Below, in pieces: positions 1-9,655 of a stretch of DNA of 32,443 nt; position 1 is the stretch's first letter; every line of letters begins with the position of its first letter. The stretch is from the NCBI GenBank assembly GCA_903876865.1, contig CAIRBY010000551.1:1-32443 (forward strand), in the 5' to 3' direction. Under the pieces are notes generated by a model, which was not told the DNA's origin, searched no databases, and was given only the letters and a program-made list of their open reading frames with translations. Both the position numbers and the translations under genes were made by a program. The stretch comes from an uncultured Acidobacteriia bacterium (GTDB lineage Bacteria; Acidobacteriota; Terriglobia; Bryobacterales; Bryobacteraceae).

Positions 1-21
1 AGGAAACAGAGGCTTCTTCAC
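1..21 (-). CDS. Possible 5' end of a gene leaving the window to the left
   Basis: On the minus strand a GTG at 21-19 is followed by six open codons reading V-K-K-P-L-F-P, which resembles the start of a signal peptide. A GGAG Shine-Dalgarno-like sequence lies 7 nt upstream, and a TATAAT box lies further upstream on the same strand (63-58), giving a leader of about 30 nt. The order box, SD, start is correct, but only seven codons are visible, so this is a weak call. If real, the gene is divergent from the oxidoreductase genes at 242. Confidence 0.3.
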
Positions 22-57
22 CAAAGCACTCCGGTGGAGAGACCCATCCGGTTGCTC

Positions 58-63
58 ATTATA
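58..63 (-). promoter_or_regulatory. Candidate -10 box for the leftward gene
   Basis: The minus strand reads TATAAT here in an otherwise GC-rich stretch. No convincing -35 is present 16-18 bp upstream. The distance to the GTG at 21 fits a short leader with an SD. Confidence 0.3.
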
Positions 64-224
64 GTACGATGCGGGTGCGCAAGGCGGCGCGGTGGGAAGG
101 CGTGCCCGAGAGGGCCCGAAGCAGAGTGCTGCGCTGCCACCTGCCCGCGCCGGCCGGTGTGCAGGTTCGCACGGTGGGGTGAGGCGCGCCGGCAACGGGT
201 CACGCCCGGCACGGTTGAACGGCA

Positions 225-230
225 TATAAT
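225..230 (+). promoter_or_regulatory. -10 box giving a nearly leaderless transcript
   Basis: A perfect TATAAT ends 11 bp before the ATG at 242. A normal transcription start 6-7 bp downstream of the box would leave only about 5 nt of leader. No Shine-Dalgarno sequence precedes the ATG, which fits leaderless initiation. There is no clear -35 element. The rest of 64-224 shows nothing recognisable. Confidence 0.5.
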
Positions 231-241
231 GTCAGCACCGT

Positions 242-694
242 ATGATCGAACTAACCGTAAACGGCAAAGCCCGTAAATTCGACGGGGACCCCGACGTCCC
301 TCTCTTGTGGTACCTGCGCGACGAATTGGAACTGACCGGTTCCAAGTTCGGCTGCGGCATGGGGCTGTGCGGCGCCTGCACCATCCACCTGGATGGCGAG
401 GCGGTGCGCAGTTGCGTGACCCCGGTCAGCGCGGCCGCTGGCAAGAAGGTGGTCACCATCGAAGGCTTGAGTGCGACTGGCACGCATCCGCTGCAGGCCG
501 CTTGGGAGAAGCACAACGTGGCGCAGTGCGGCTATTGCCAGAGCGGGCAGATCATGCAGGCGGCAGCGCTGTTGAAGCAGACGCCGAAGCCCACCGACGC
601 ACAGATCGATGGCGCGATGGATGGCAACATCTGCCGCTGTGGCACTTACACTCGGATTCGTGAAGCCATCAAGACGGCAGCGGGGGTGAAATAA
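242..694 (+). CDS. [2Fe-2S] subunit of an isoquinoline 1-oxidoreductase-type molybdenum hydroxylase
   Basis: This 150-residue protein carries electrons from a molybdopterin subunit through two [2Fe-2S] clusters. The plant-ferredoxin-type N-terminal domain has ligands C38, C43, C46 and C58 (motif CGMGLCGAC). The all-helical second domain has C96, C99, C131 and C133 (CGYC and CRC). Length and motif order match the small subunit of the xanthine oxidase family, IorA branch. It has no signal peptide, so it presumably folds, binds the large subunit and crosses the membrane with it through Tat. Only 2 nt separate its stop from the large-subunit start, so the two form an operon. The substrate cannot be told from sequence; aldehydes and N-heterocycles are typical for the family. 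Confidence 0.93.
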   Translation: MIELTVNGKARKFDGDPDVPLLWYLRDELELTGSKFGCGMGLCGACTIHLDGEAVRSCVTPVSAAAGKKVVTIEGLSATGTHPLQAAWEKHNVAQCGYCQSGQIMQAAALLKQTPKPTDAQIDGAMDGNICRCGTYTRIREAIKTAAGVK

Positions 695-696
695 CC

Positions 697-3111
697 ATGA
701 AGATCACATACGGCACCAGCTTCCCTGCCCCGGAAAATCAACCGCAGGAGAGTTCCCTGCCCGGCGAGGCAACGCTCGCTTCCGCGGCCGCGTTGCTTGC
801 CGCCCCCAAGGGTGTCTCAGAAATCGCGCGCCTGACGCGCGAAGCCTACGCAAAGCACGGCGATGAGTGCCGTGTGGTGGAAGTGCTGTCAGTGGACCGG
901 CGCGGCTTTCTGAGCACGATCTTCTCCGCCGGCGCGATGGTGCTGGGCACAACTCTGCTCACGGACCAGGCGAACGCGGCGGCGGGTTGGCAGCCCAGCG
1001 TCTATCTGGGTTTTGAACCGAACGGCCAGATCGTAATCACGGCGCACCGCTCGGAGATGGGCACCGGCAGCCGCACTTCGCTGCCTCTAGTGGTGGCCGA
1101 AGAACTGGATGTGGATTGGAAGACGGTGCGCGTGGAGCAGGCCACGGGCAACACGAAATACGGCTCACAGAATACCGATGGGTCGTGCTCGGTGCGTGAT
1201 TTCGTGGAGGCGATGCACATTGCCGGCGCCACGGCGCGGCTGATGCTGGAGCGCGCGGCAGCGAAAAAATGGGGCGTGGCGGAGGGCCAGGTCTCACTCC
1301 ACATGGGCAAGGTGACGCACGCGGCTTCCAAGCGCAGCGCCAGCCTGGGAGAACTGGTGGCCCTCGCCGCCGCTTTGCCGGTTCCGGCGAAGGGCGAGCT
1401 TCGCTTCAAGAAGTCGGCGGAGTACCGCTACATCGGCAAGACCGTGCCGGTGCTGGATCAGCACGACATTGTGACCGGCAAGGCGGTCTTCGGCATGGAT
1501 GCGAAGCGACCGGGGATGCTGTACGCGTCCGTGGAACGTCCGCCGGTTTATGATTCGAAGTTGAAGAGCTGTGACGATGCCGAAACGCTGAAGGTGAAGG
1601 GCGTGCAGAAGACGGTGCAACTTCCGCCGTTCAAACAGCCGCACCTGTTCCAGCAACTGGGCGGAGTCGCGGTAGTAGCCAACTCCACCCACGCGGCGAT
1701 GCAGGGCCGGAAAAAACTGAAGGTCGAGTGGGATCTGAATGCCGCTCACGCCGGCTTTGCGTCCGACAGCTACAAGAAGGACCTCTTCACCAGCGTTCAC
1801 AAGTCCGGACAGGTGGTCCGCAATCGCGGCGATTTCGACAAGGCGTTCGCGGGGGCGGCCAAGACACACGAGGCCGATTACTATACGCCCATGCTGGCGC
1901 ATGTTCCCATGGAACCGCCGGTGGCGGTGGCGGAGTGGAACAACGGCAAGGTGGAGGCATGGTGCCCCACCCAGGATCCGCAGGCGGTGCAGACCGCGGT
2001 GGCTGCGGCAATGGGGATCAAGCCGGAAGATGTGACTTGCCACGTGACGCTCTTGGGCGGCGGGTTCGGACGCAAGTCCAAACCGGATTACGTGGTGGAA
2101 GCGGCGCTGATTTCCAAGGCTACCAGCAAACCCGTGAAAGTGGTGTGGACGCGCGAAGACGACATCCGCTTCGACTACTTCCACTCCGTAGCCGCGATGC
2201 ACATGAAGGGCGGCCTGGACGCATCCGGCAAGGTCAACTCCTGGCTCTTCCGCAGCGCTTTCCCGCCGATTGCCTCCACCTTCGCTGCGGGCGCGGAGTA
2301 TGGCGCCGATTTCGAAACGGGGATGGGGCTGAATGAACTGCTGTTCGACGTGCCTCACATCCGCGCCGAGAATTGTCCGGCGAAGAACCACGTGCGGCAG
2401 GGCTGGATGCGGGCGGTCTGTCATCTCTTCCACGCGTTTGCGATCCACAGTTTCGTGGACGAACTGGCGCATCTGAACAATTCCAACTACGTCGATTATT
2501 TCCTGAAGATCCTGGGCTCCGACCGCAACGTGGATCTGAGTAAAGACGGCGTGAAGCCCTGGAACAACGGAATGTCCACGGATACGTTCCCGATGGATAC
2601 CGGGCGCCTTCGCCGGGTACTGGAGCAGTGCGCGGAGAAATCCGGGTACGCGAAATTCACCAACACGAAGCACCGCGCGATCGGCATTGCGGCGCATCGG
2701 AGCTTCCTGACCTACGTCGCGACGGCCGTGGAAATCGCCATTGACGATGCGGGGGTCCTCACCATACCGCACGTGTGGACGGTGGCAGACCTGGGACAGG
2801 TAGTGATGCCGGACCGCGTGCGCGCGCAGTTCGAGGGTGCAGCTGTGTTCGGCACGTCACTCGCGATGATGGGCGAGATCACAGCCGAAGCCGGGCAAAT
2901 CAAGCAATCGAATTTCCACAATTACCCGGTGGCGCGGCTGAAACAATCGCCGCAGAAGATCGACGTCACCATTGTGGATTCGAAGGCGCCGCACGCAGGC
3001 GCGGGCGAACCGGGAGCACCGGTGATCGCTCCCGCGCTTACGGCCGCAATCTTTGCCGCAACCGGCAAACGGATACGGGAATTGCCGATCAATAAGACGA
3101 AGCTGATCTAA
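697..3111 (+). CDS. Tat-exported molybdopterin-binding subunit, xanthine dehydrogenase family (IorB-like)
   Basis: This 804-residue catalytic subunit binds molybdopterin cytosine dinucleotide and hydroxylates its substrate. Family signatures include the glycine-rich [14 protein letters not shown] segment (about 452-465) and a C-terminal GAGEPGAP motif holding the expected catalytic glutamate E771. A twin-arginine signal (DRRGFLST, R68-R69, followed by a hydrophobic stretch to about 95) indicates a periplasmic enzyme. The signal is preceded by about 65 residues, much longer than usual. The ATG at 697 is supported by a G-rich SD-like stretch upstream, but an internal GTG near 875-895 would give a more typical Tat N-terminus. 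No c-type cytochrome or XdhC-type maturation gene follows, so the electron acceptor and maturation factors must be encoded elsewhere. Confidence 0.9.
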   Translation: MKITYGTSFPAPENQPQESSLPGEATLASAAALLAAPKGVSEIARLTREAYAKHGDECRVVEVLSVDRRGFLSTIFSAGAMVLGTTLLTDQANAAAGWQPSVYLGFEPNGQIVITAHRSEMGTGSRTSLPLVVAEELDVDWKTVRVEQATGNTKYGSQNTDGSCSVRDFVEAMHIAGATARLMLERAAAKKWGVAEGQVSLHMGKVTHAASKRSASLGELVALAAALPVPAKGELRFKKSAEYRYIGKTVPVLDQHDIVTGKAVFGMDAKRPGMLYASVERPPVYDSKLKSCDDAETLKVKGVQKTVQLPPFKQPHLFQQLGGVAVVANSTHAAMQGRKKLKVEWDLNAAHAGFASDSYKKDLFTSVHKSGQVVRNRGDFDKAFAGAAKTHEADYYTPMLAHVPMEPPVAVAEWNNGKVEAWCPTQDPQAVQTAVAAAMGIKPEDVTCHVTLLGGGFGRKSKPDYVVEAALISKATSKPVKVVWTREDDIRFDYFHSVAAMHMKGGLDASGKVNSWLFRSAFPPIASTFAAGAEYGADFETGMGLNELLFDVPHIRAENCPAKNHVRQGWMRAVCHLFHAFAIHSFVDELAHLNNSNYVDYFLKILGSDRNVDLSKDGVKPWNNGMSTDTFPMDTGRLRRVLEQCAEKSGYAKFTNTKHRAIGIAAHRSFLTYVATAVEIAIDDAGVLTIPHVWTVADLGQVVMPDRVRAQFEGAAVFGTSLAMMGEITAEAGQIKQSNFHNYPVARLKQSPQKIDVTIVDSKAPHAGAGEPGAPVIAPALTAAIFAATGKRIRELPINKTKLI

Positions 3112-3140
3112 CGAGCGGCGCACCGCACCCACCTCGCACA

Positions 3141-3210
3141 GTAGGGTAGGCGTTTCCGCCTGCCAACTCTGTGGGCGTGCTGAGTGGGAAGGCGAAACCG
3201 CCTGCCCTAC
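3141..3210. repeat. Palindromic repeat copy 1 (head-to-head pair of arms)
   Basis: Arm 1 (3141-3167) reads GTAGGGTAGGCG, loop, CGCCTGCCAAC. Arm 2 (3184-3210) is its inverted counterpart and ends CGCCTGCCCTAC. Each arm is also self-complementary. The element fills the gap between convergent genes: 29 bp after the oxidoreductase stop and 2 bp from the stop of the lipid kinase gene on the minus strand. A role as bidirectional terminator or mRNA 3'-end stabiliser is inferred. Confidence 0.85.
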
Positions 3211-3212
3211 GC

Positions 3213-4121
3213 TTATCTTGGGGGGAAGACGCAGCGGAGGGCGCGCGGCAGCACTTCGAGCAATAGCGGTAGCGTCCCGGTGGGCTCGCCGTCGAGTTCC
3301 ACGGGGATGTCCGCTGCTCCGTCAATGCGCACGCGTGCGGCGCGCCAGTGGCGGACCTTGGGGTGTGAGTAGAGCGCGCCCGAGTAGAGGATAGGGAGCT
3401 TCCTTGCGACTTCAGCCAGGCTTACGCGTTCCACCACGGTGATGTCGGCAAGCCCGTCGTCGAGCCGTGCCTCCGGTGCGATGCGAATGCCGCCGCCCTG
3501 GTATTGCCCGTTTGCCACGGCGGCGGTGGTGAGAAGAACAGTGACCGGCGAGGCGTCATCAAAACGAAAGGTTGCGGAGAAGGATCTACCGGAGGCGAGG
3601 ACGGGGATCGCGGCCGCGAGATAGCGTCCGCTGCCGGGAATCGCGCGGCACCAGCCACGCACGCCCCGCGCGACCAGAGCGCCGAGACCGACGCTGGAGG
3701 AATTCAGGAACAGCCGCTCGGTAGTGGCGCCATCGGGGGAACGGAACGTGGCTCGAATCAGATCGACGGGACGCGTCTCTCCAGCGGCAAGAGCGTGCAC
3801 GGCAGACTCGATGCCGGTGAGACCGAGCGTGCGCGCGAAGTCGCCGCCGCTGGCCAGGGGGAGCACGCCGAGTCGCGGAGCGGATGGGCCCGGCACGATT
3901 CCGTTCACCACTTCGTTAAGCGTTCCATCGCCGCCGGCTGCGATCAACAGGTCGCAGCCGGCGAGCGAGAGTTCGCGGACCAGTTCGGTGGCGTGACCCG
4001 GCGCGTTGGTAAAGCAGACTCGGAAGGGACCGAGACGCTCCTGCAACAACTGCGCGGCGCGCGGCCAGCGGCGGCGCGCAGAGCCGGAACCGGCGCAGGG
4101 ATTGACGATCGCCGCGATCAC
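3213..4121 (-). CDS. Diacylglycerol kinase-family lipid kinase
   Basis: This 302-residue protein belongs to the YegS/DgkB-type family of soluble lipid kinases, which phosphorylate diacylglycerol or related lipids with ATP. Visible signatures are the N-terminal IVNPCAGSGSA, the nucleotide-binding GGDGTLNEVVNG at 63-74, a second glycine motif SGGDFART (91-98), and LDDGLADI in the C-terminal beta-sandwich. The length is typical. The start is a GTG whose GTGA overlaps the TGA of the upstream phosphatase-family gene, so translation is probably coupled and the two proteins may act in the same lipid pathway. The lipid substrate is not resolvable from sequence. Confidence 0.9.
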   Translation of the reverse strand: MIAAIVNPCAGSGSARRRWPRAAQLLQERLGPFRVCFTNAPGHATELVRELSLAGCDLLIAAGGDGTLNEVVNGIVPGPSAPRLGVLPLASGGDFARTLGLTGIESAVHALAAGETRPVDLIRATFRSPDGATTERLFLNSSSVGLGALVARGVRGWCRAIPGSGRYLAAAIPVLASGRSFSATFRFDDASPVTVLLTTAAVANGQYQGGGIRIAPEARLDDGLADITVVERVSLAEVARKLPILYSGALYSHPKVRHWRAARVRIDGAADIPVELDGEPTGTLPLLLEVLPRALRCVFPPR

Positions 4122-5314
4122 ACGCCGCCATCCGCGGCCAGAATATCCACGCCGACGGCGTCGTGGTCAGACATGGGTTCGGCCAGCCCCTCGCGCAGGT
4201 CGTGAATCACTACTGGCGATTCCACATGCAGTCCGCGCGAAGCGAACCAATCGAGTTTCATGGGGCAACGGCCATCATGGTGGCGCAAGGCCCAGCGGAT
4301 GAAAGCGAAGCACCACTCCGGGACCCACTCGCGCAGGCTGCCGGTGGCGCGTGGATCGCAGACGTCGTAGCAGATCGTATGCTCGCCCATTTGATTGGAA
4401 CGATCGTACTCGAAGCCGCGCTCGCGCAGCAGCTCAAACAGACCGCGCTCGAAGCGGGATTCGGGGTGGAGATAGTGGTTGCGGATCACGTGGTCCACGC
4501 CCATCATCACGCGCAGCCAAAAGCCGAGAATGGCACGGAAGGCGTGCGAAGAGTCATAGGTGCTGGTATTCCAATCGCCGCCTAGAATTACGGGCAGATC
4601 GACCGGGATGGCGTCGAGCACGGTACGCATCTGTTCGCAGCGGTGCCGTTGCGTGGATTGCGCGTCCAGATGCACGGAGACAGCGCGCACGGAGAGGTTG
4701 GGGAAATCGATGCGGGCCGAGACGGCAGCCTGGCGGCCGAGGCGCTTTTCCCGGTGCGCCATCTTGTCCACGCCGTTATCGAGCGGAATGAGGCGGACGT
4801 CGCTCAGCGGATAGCGGCTGAGGATCGCGTTGCCATGCAGCCCCAACGTGTTCTCGCCCTCCGCGTGACGCTCCACGCCCGAGCCCTTGCCCAGCGCGAT
4901 GTAGCAGGGGGCGAAGACCTGCGCCATGCCCAATTCGCGGGCCAGGAGTTCGGCCACCATCCGATTGCCGGAGCGCGCCATGCCGGCATCGGCCTCGGTC
5001 AGCAGCAGCACGTCGCAGGTCTTCAGGTAAGGGTGGGACCGGAAGGCTTCGAGTTGCGCATCGAACTGGGTACCGCGTTCAATGTTCCAGGCGAGGATGC
5101 GATAGCGTTGCAGCGCGGGCGCGCCGGCTTTACGAAAGTCCGCGACGTGCGCGGTGGCGAGGGATTGCTCCACCAGTGTAGCGATCGCGCGGTAAGCCGG
5201 ATGGTTCCGCATCTCCGACGTGGAGCGGCACTGCGTCAACGCTTCGATGCGCGGCGGGATCTCGCTCGCGAGGGCGGAATAGAATTGCTCTTGCGGTGTA
5301 ACGTCTACGGGCAT
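4118..5314 (-). CDS. Endonuclease/exonuclease/phosphatase (EEP) family protein
   Basis: From the ATG at 5314 this is a 398-residue protein with the complete EEP metal-dependent phosphoesterase set: N77 in LAWNIERG, E107 in LLLTEAD, HGNAILSRYPL at 160-170, H215 in SVHLD, GGDWNTST (245-252) and the terminal SDHD (382-385). The family includes DNases, inositol phosphatases and sphingomyelinases. Pairing with a lipid kinase makes a phospholipid or inositol-phosphate substrate conceivable, but this is inference. There is no signal peptide from this start. An alternative ATG at 5431 has a better SD (GGAAGAGG, 7 nt) and would add 39 residues, but would leave only 27 bp to the divergent gene. The frame stays open to 5572. 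Confidence 0.82.
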   Translation of the reverse strand: MPVDVTPQEQFYSALASEIPPRIEALTQCRSTSEMRNHPAYRAIATLVEQSLATAHVADFRKAGAPALQRYRILAWNIERGTQFDAQLEAFRSHPYLKTCDVLLLTEADAGMARSGNRMVAELLARELGMAQVFAPCYIALGKGSGVERHAEGENTLGLHGNAILSRYPLSDVRLIPLDNGVDKMAHREKRLGRQAAVSARIDFPNLSVRAVSVHLDAQSTQRHRCEQMRTVLDAIPVDLPVILGGDWNTSTYDSSHAFRAILGFWLRVMMGVDHVIRNHYLHPESRFERGLFELLRERGFEYDRSNQMGEHTICYDVCDPRATGSLREWVPEWCFAFIRWALRHHDGRCPMKLDWFASRGLHVESPVVIHDLREGLAEPMSDHDAVGVDILAADGGV

Positions 5315-5458
5315 CGGGCTCTTACTGTTTTGGCGCGGGAATACCTGCCTCTTCACAAGTAACACACTGGCTACGTCAACGCCGTTGCACCGGCCCAGCG
5401 GGCGATTGCTTCGCCCGGAAAAACCGATCATACTGGAACCTCTTCCGTACATTCCACC

Positions 5459-8400
5459 ATGCCGAAATATCTCTCTCTGCTGTGTCTTCTTGCCCTGATG
5501 GGCTGTTCGCTCCGGCGCGATCCGGCGAGCCTGAGCCGTGGCCCTGCCCTGCCCGCGCAACCCGCTTCCCAACCCGCCAATGCCTCGCTAATGGACGAGG
5601 ACGAGGGCGATGCAACGAGGTTCTTCCTGCAACGGCGCCTCCCCACGGGAGCCACGGAGTTGCCCGCAGACCGTTACAGCGCTGCCAGAAAGCAGGTGGA
5701 CGCCATGCCCGTGCGGGCTGCCGGGACCGGCTCATGGACTTCACTCGGTCCGGGAAATCTCGGCGGACGCACGCGCAGCCTGGTGATTCATCCGCAGAAC
5801 CCCGCGATCATGTACGCCGGCGCCGTAACCGGCGGTATCTGGAAGACGGAGGACGGCGGCAAGAATTGGAACCAACTCACGGACTCGCTGTTGCCGGTGC
5901 TCAACATTGGTGCGCTGGCGATGGATGCGACGAATCCGGCATCGCCGACGCTGTATGCGGGCACCGGCGAATGGTACACGAGCTTCACGGGCCAGGGCAT
6001 CTTCAAAAGTACGGACGGCGGCGCTTCCTGGAATAACATCATCAAGACCAGCGCGTTCACCTATGTAAATAAGCTCGTGATCAGCCCGAACAATTCGCAG
6101 CGCATCTACGCGGCCACCTGGACCGGCATCTGGCTGAGCAGCAACGCGGGCTCCACCTGGACGCAGTTGCTCAACGCCAGCAAGGTATACGCCGGTTGCC
6201 AGGACCTGGTGATTCGCACCGATCAGACCACGGACTATGTGTATGCCTCCTGCACCGGCGCGGCTAGCGGAGCAGCCTATACCATCTGGCGGAACCCGGA
6301 TGCGGCAGGTGCCGGGACCTGGACGATGGTTCATTCCGTCGCGCACATGGGCCGGACTTCGCTGGCTCTTGCACCCTCCCAGCAATCCACCATATACGCC
6401 ATGGCTACCAGTATCGGCGGCGACCCGAATTACGAGAACGGACTGCTGGCCGTGTTCCGGTCCACCGCGAATGGAGATGCGGGCTCGTGGGATACACGGG
6501 TGGCCAACACCGACCCGAACATCATGAATACGATCCTGCTGCAGGATTCGCGCAACGTGATTCAGACAGTCTGTTCGGGCGGTGCGCCGGTGTTCAGCAG
6601 AGGGCAGGGCGGGTACGACAATCTGCTGGCAGTGGATCCCCTGGACCCCACCCGCGTGTGGGCGGGCGGCGTGGACCTCTTCCGCAGCGACGATGGCGGC
6701 GCCAATTGGGGAGTGGCTTCGCTGTGGCAGATCGGGCGGACTTCCAACCAATTCGCGCACGCGGACCGCCATGTGATCACTTTCCACCCCGGCTACAACG
6801 GCACGACCAATCAGACCATGTTTCTGGGCACCGACGGCGGCATCTTCCGCACCGACAACGCGCGCGCGGCGGTCTCCACGGGAGCGCAGGCGGCGTGCCA
6901 GACGCAGTTCGTGGCCAACGATGCGGTGACCTGGATCAACCTGAACAACTCCTATGCGGCCACGCAGTTTTACCACGGTGCGGCTTACCAGGGCGGACAG
7001 GTGTATATGGGCGGATCACAGGATAATGCCGCATCCCGCGGCAACGATGCAACGGGAGTCAACGGCTGGGTACCCTTCTCCACCGGCGATGGCGCAGCCG
7101 TGGCAGTGGACCCTGCCGATGCGAATGTCATTTTCGAATCGACCCAGAACCTGGCGTTGCGGCGGTCGCTTGATGGCGGAATCACACTCACCAGCGCGGT
7201 GAACGGCATCACCGAGACCTCCACTACGTTTCCCTTCATCGCCTATCTGGCGATGGATCCCAACGATGGACGCCGCATGTACCTGGGCGGCACGACGAAT
7301 CTGTGGCGGTCCACCGATTCGGGCGCTTCCTGGAGCGCGGCCGCGCCTGTGGAAGCTTCCAGCCACGTCACGGCAATTGCCGTCTCGCCGTTCGATTCCA
7401 ACGCGGTCTTATTCGGCACGCAGACGGGCTACATCTATAGCAACGGCAACGCACTCACTAGCAATGGCAGCACTTCGTGGAAGTCCACACGTCCACGCAC
7501 CGGGGCGGTTGCGGGCCTGGCCTTCGACCCCACCAATCCCAACGTAATGTACGCAACGTATTCGACCCTGAACTCCGCGCCTACGGATGGTCACGTGTAT
7601 AAGAGCGTGGATGGCGGCGCGACGTGGCAGCGCTCGGATGGCTCGGGCTCAACCGCGGTCGCGGATATGCCGGTCTTCCGCCTTTTGGTGAATCCGTATA
7701 ACCCCGCCACCCTGTATCTGGGCACGGAATTAGGACTGCTCACATCGAGCGATGGCGGAATCAGTTGGGCGCGCGATGCGGCCTTTTCCAACGTGATCGT
7801 GGAAGACCTGGCATTCGATCAAGGCAGTTCCAGCAACTGGCTGTTCGCGTTCACCTATGGGCGCGGCGCGTTCCGCATTCCTCTCGAGGGCGCGCCTTCG
7901 ACCTCGTGCAATTACTCCATCACGCCTGCGACACTGGCAGCGGATGCATTTGGCAGCGTGGCGCCGGTGACGGTCAACACGGCGCCGGGTTGCGCCTGGA
8001 GCGCTCTGCCGGGGACGCTGTTCGGATTCCAATCGCCCGCGCAGGGCACGGGACCGGGTACGGCTTACGTGGTCATTCCGGCTTACAACGGCACCGCCAC
8101 CCGCGCCGACACGTTGATTGTCGCCGGCATCTCGCTGCCGGTACAACAGAACACGGCTACGCTGACGACCACCCGCGCGGATTCGTCGGCGGCGCCGATT
8201 GCGCTCAACATCCCCGGTTTCGCGTTCACGGATACGCGCCCTCTCACCTCCGGTGCCGCCGATCCGGTACACACCTGCACCGGGTCGGCCGATTACAAAA
8301 CCGCGTGGTGGAGCGTTACCCCTTCCATTTCCGGCACGCTGCAGTTGCGCGCGTGGGGACGCCGGTACGATGTGGCGGGGAATTCCGGAATCGTGCTGAC

Positions 8401-9571
8401 GGCCTATGCCGCCACCGCACCGGCCACCGAACTGGTGTGCGCCACGGTGGCGCGCGATACGGCGGCAGAGGTGGATGCGGTGGTGAGTTTCGGCGTCACC
8501 GCGAACACGACCTATCTGATCGAAATCAGCGCGACCGGCAACACTTCCGTGGATGGCGGGGCAACGTATCTGATCCCCGGCATGGGCAATCCGCCGGTCA
8601 CGGTGACGCTGACGCCCAGTTCCGCGAGTCTGACGCCGGCGGGACGCGCGCAGCAGTTTACCGCGCAGGTGAAGAACTCGGGCAATGGCGCGGTGCGCTG
8701 GTCGCTGAACCCGCCGGTCGGCACCATCACGCAGAACGGTCTCTACACGCCACCGCTCTCGCTGAGTTCGCCGGTTGCGCTGACGGTCACGGCGACGGCG
8801 TTTGCCGATTCGAGCAAGCAGGCCTCGGCGACGGTCGACCTCGCGGCCAGTGTCGCGGTGGCAGGGCCGGCCATCTCTCAGGTGGTGAGCAACACCGGGG
8901 AACGCCCGCTGATCGCACCCAACAGTTGGATTGAAGTGAAGGGAGTGAACCTCTCCACCACGACGCGCCTGTGGCAGGGCAGTGACTTCGTGAACGGACA
9001 AATGCCCACCAGCCTGGATGGGGTCAGCGTGCTGGTGAACGGCAAGCCGGGTTTTGTCTATTACATCAGCCCGACGCAGGTGAACGTGCTGACATCGCTC
9101 GATGCGGCACAGGGCACGATCCCGGTGACGCTGACGAACGCTCTCGGCACCTCGCCTGCTGCGACTGTCAGTGCGCAAGTGTATGCACCGGGCTTCTTTT
9201 CTTTCAACGGCACGTATGCAGCGGCCACGCACGCGAATGGGAGTCTGCTCGGCCCCACCAGCCTGTACGCTGGATCAACATCACCGGCCAAACCCGGAGA
9301 GGTGGTGATTCTCTATGGCAGCGGCTTCGGACAGACCTCGCCCGCTCTGGTGACTGGCGCCGCGGCTCAAGGGGGGACGCTGCCCGCGCTCCCGCAGGTC
9401 ACGATCGGGAATCTGCCCGCGAGCGTGCAGTTCGCGGGAGTCATCTCGCCCGGCTTGTACCAGTTCAACGTGGTAGTGCCGGCTGCGCTCGCCGATGGCG
9501 ATCACGCGCTGGTGGCGACCTACAATGGCGCCAGCAGCCAGCCCAACCTTCTGCTCACCGTACAGCATTGA
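5459..9571 (+). CDS. Giant Asp-box (BNR) propeller lipoprotein with BACON/Ig domains and Solibacter-type C-terminal domain
   Basis: This 1370-residue protein starts with a lipoprotein signal (lipobox LMGC, C16). Residues ~80-815 carry at least seven Asp-box motifs, such as TEDGGKNW, STDGGASW, SDDGGANW, SVDGGATW and SSDGGISW, indicating one or two sortilin- or sialidase-type beta-propellers. A BACON-like Ig domain with paired cysteines follows (~816-905), then a beta-sandwich (~910-1045), a Big-type Ig domain (~1050-1130), and from ~1135 the domain matching TIGR03437. Sialidase catalytic residues were not identified, so binding or glycan recognition is as likely as catalysis. It is probably displayed on the cell surface. 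Its start is 27 bp from an alternative start of the divergent EEP gene. A palindromic repeat lies 46 bp after its stop. Confidence 0.88.
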   Translation: MPKYLSLLCLLALMGCSLRRDPASLSRGPALPAQPASQPANASLMDEDEGDATRFFLQRRLPTGATELPADRYSAARKQVDAMPVRAAGTGSWTSLGPGNLGGRTRSLVIHPQNPAIMYAGAVTGGIWKTEDGGKNWNQLTDSLLPVLNIGALAMDATNPASPTLYAGTGEWYTSFTGQGIFKSTDGGASWNNIIKTSAFTYVNKLVISPNNSQRIYAATWTGIWLSSNAGSTWTQLLNASKVYAGCQDLVIRTDQTTDYVYASCTGAASGAAYTIWRNPDAAGAGTWTMVHSVAHMGRTSLALAPSQQSTIYAMATSIGGDPNYENGLLAVFRSTANGDAGSWDTRVANTDPNIMNTILLQDSRNVIQTVCSGGAPVFSRGQGGYDNLLAVDPLDPTRVWAGGVDLFRSDDGGANWGVASLWQIGRTSNQFAHADRHVITFHPGYNGTTNQTMFLGTDGGIFRTDNARAAVSTGAQAACQTQFVANDAVTWINLNNSYAATQFYHGAAYQGGQVYMGGSQDNAASRGNDATGVNGWVPFSTGDGAAVAVDPADANVIFESTQNLALRRSLDGGITLTSAVNGITETSTTFPFIAYLAMDPNDGRRMYLGGTTNLWRSTDSGASWSAAAPVEASSHVTAIAVSPFDSNAVLFGTQTGYIYSNGNALTSNGSTSWKSTRPRTGAVAGLAFDPTNPNVMYATYSTLNSAPTDGHVYKSVDGGATWQRSDGSGSTAVADMPVFRLLVNPYNPATLYLGTELGLLTSSDGGISWARDAAFSNVIVEDLAFDQGSSSNWLFAFTYGRGAFRIPLEGAPSTSCNYSITPATLAADAFGSVAPVTVNTAPGCAWSALPGTLFGFQSPAQGTGPGTAYVVIPAYNGTATRADTLIVAGISLPVQQNTATLTTTRADSSAAPIALNIPGFAFTDTRPLTSGAADPVHTCTGSADYKTAWWSVTPSISGTLQLRAWGRRYDVAGNSGIVLTAYAATAPATELVCATVARDTAAEVDAVVSFGVTANTTYLIEISATGNTSVDGGATYLIPGMGNPPVTVTLTPSSASLTPAGRAQQFTAQVKNSGNGAVRWSLNPPVGTITQNGLYTPPLSLSSPVALTVTATAFADSSKQASATVDLAASVAVAGPAISQVVSNTGERPLIAPNSWIEVKGVNLSTTTRLWQGSDFVNGQMPTSLDGVSVLVNGKPGFVYYISPTQVNVLTSLDAAQGTIPVTLTNALGTSPAATVSAQVYAPGFFSFNGTYAAATHANGSLLGPTSLYAGSTSPAKPGEVVILYGSGFGQTSPALVTGAAAQGGTLPALPQVTIGNLPASVQFAGVISPGLYQFNVVVPAALADGDHALVATYNGASSQPNLLLTVQH

Positions 9572-9617
9572 GGTGCTGAGATCGGCGCCGCAAGCGGTTC
9601 GCCGCACCACAAGGGGA

Positions 9618-9644
9618 GTTGGCAGGCGGAACCGCCTGCCCTAC
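9618..9644. repeat. Palindromic repeat copy 2 (single arm)
   Basis: One 27-bp arm, GTTGGCAGGCG, loop GAAC, CGCCTGCCCTAC, is a near-perfect hairpin. It lies between convergent genes, 11 bp from the stop codon of the minus-strand DUF1080 fusion gene. No second arm is recognisable in 9572-9617. Confidence 0.85.
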
Positions 9645-9655
9645 TTTTGGCGACG

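Noticed and set aside
1294-2772. 492-codon open frame antisense to the molybdopterin subunit
   Set aside because: It is a shadow of a GC-rich gene with strong family motifs on the plus strand; the antisense translation is His/Arg-rich and matches nothing I recognise.
7730-9232. 500-codon open frame antisense to the propeller lipoprotein
   Set aside because: Arg-rich antisense translation, no start signal or domain, and the opposite strand encodes coherent Ig and TIGR03437-type domains.
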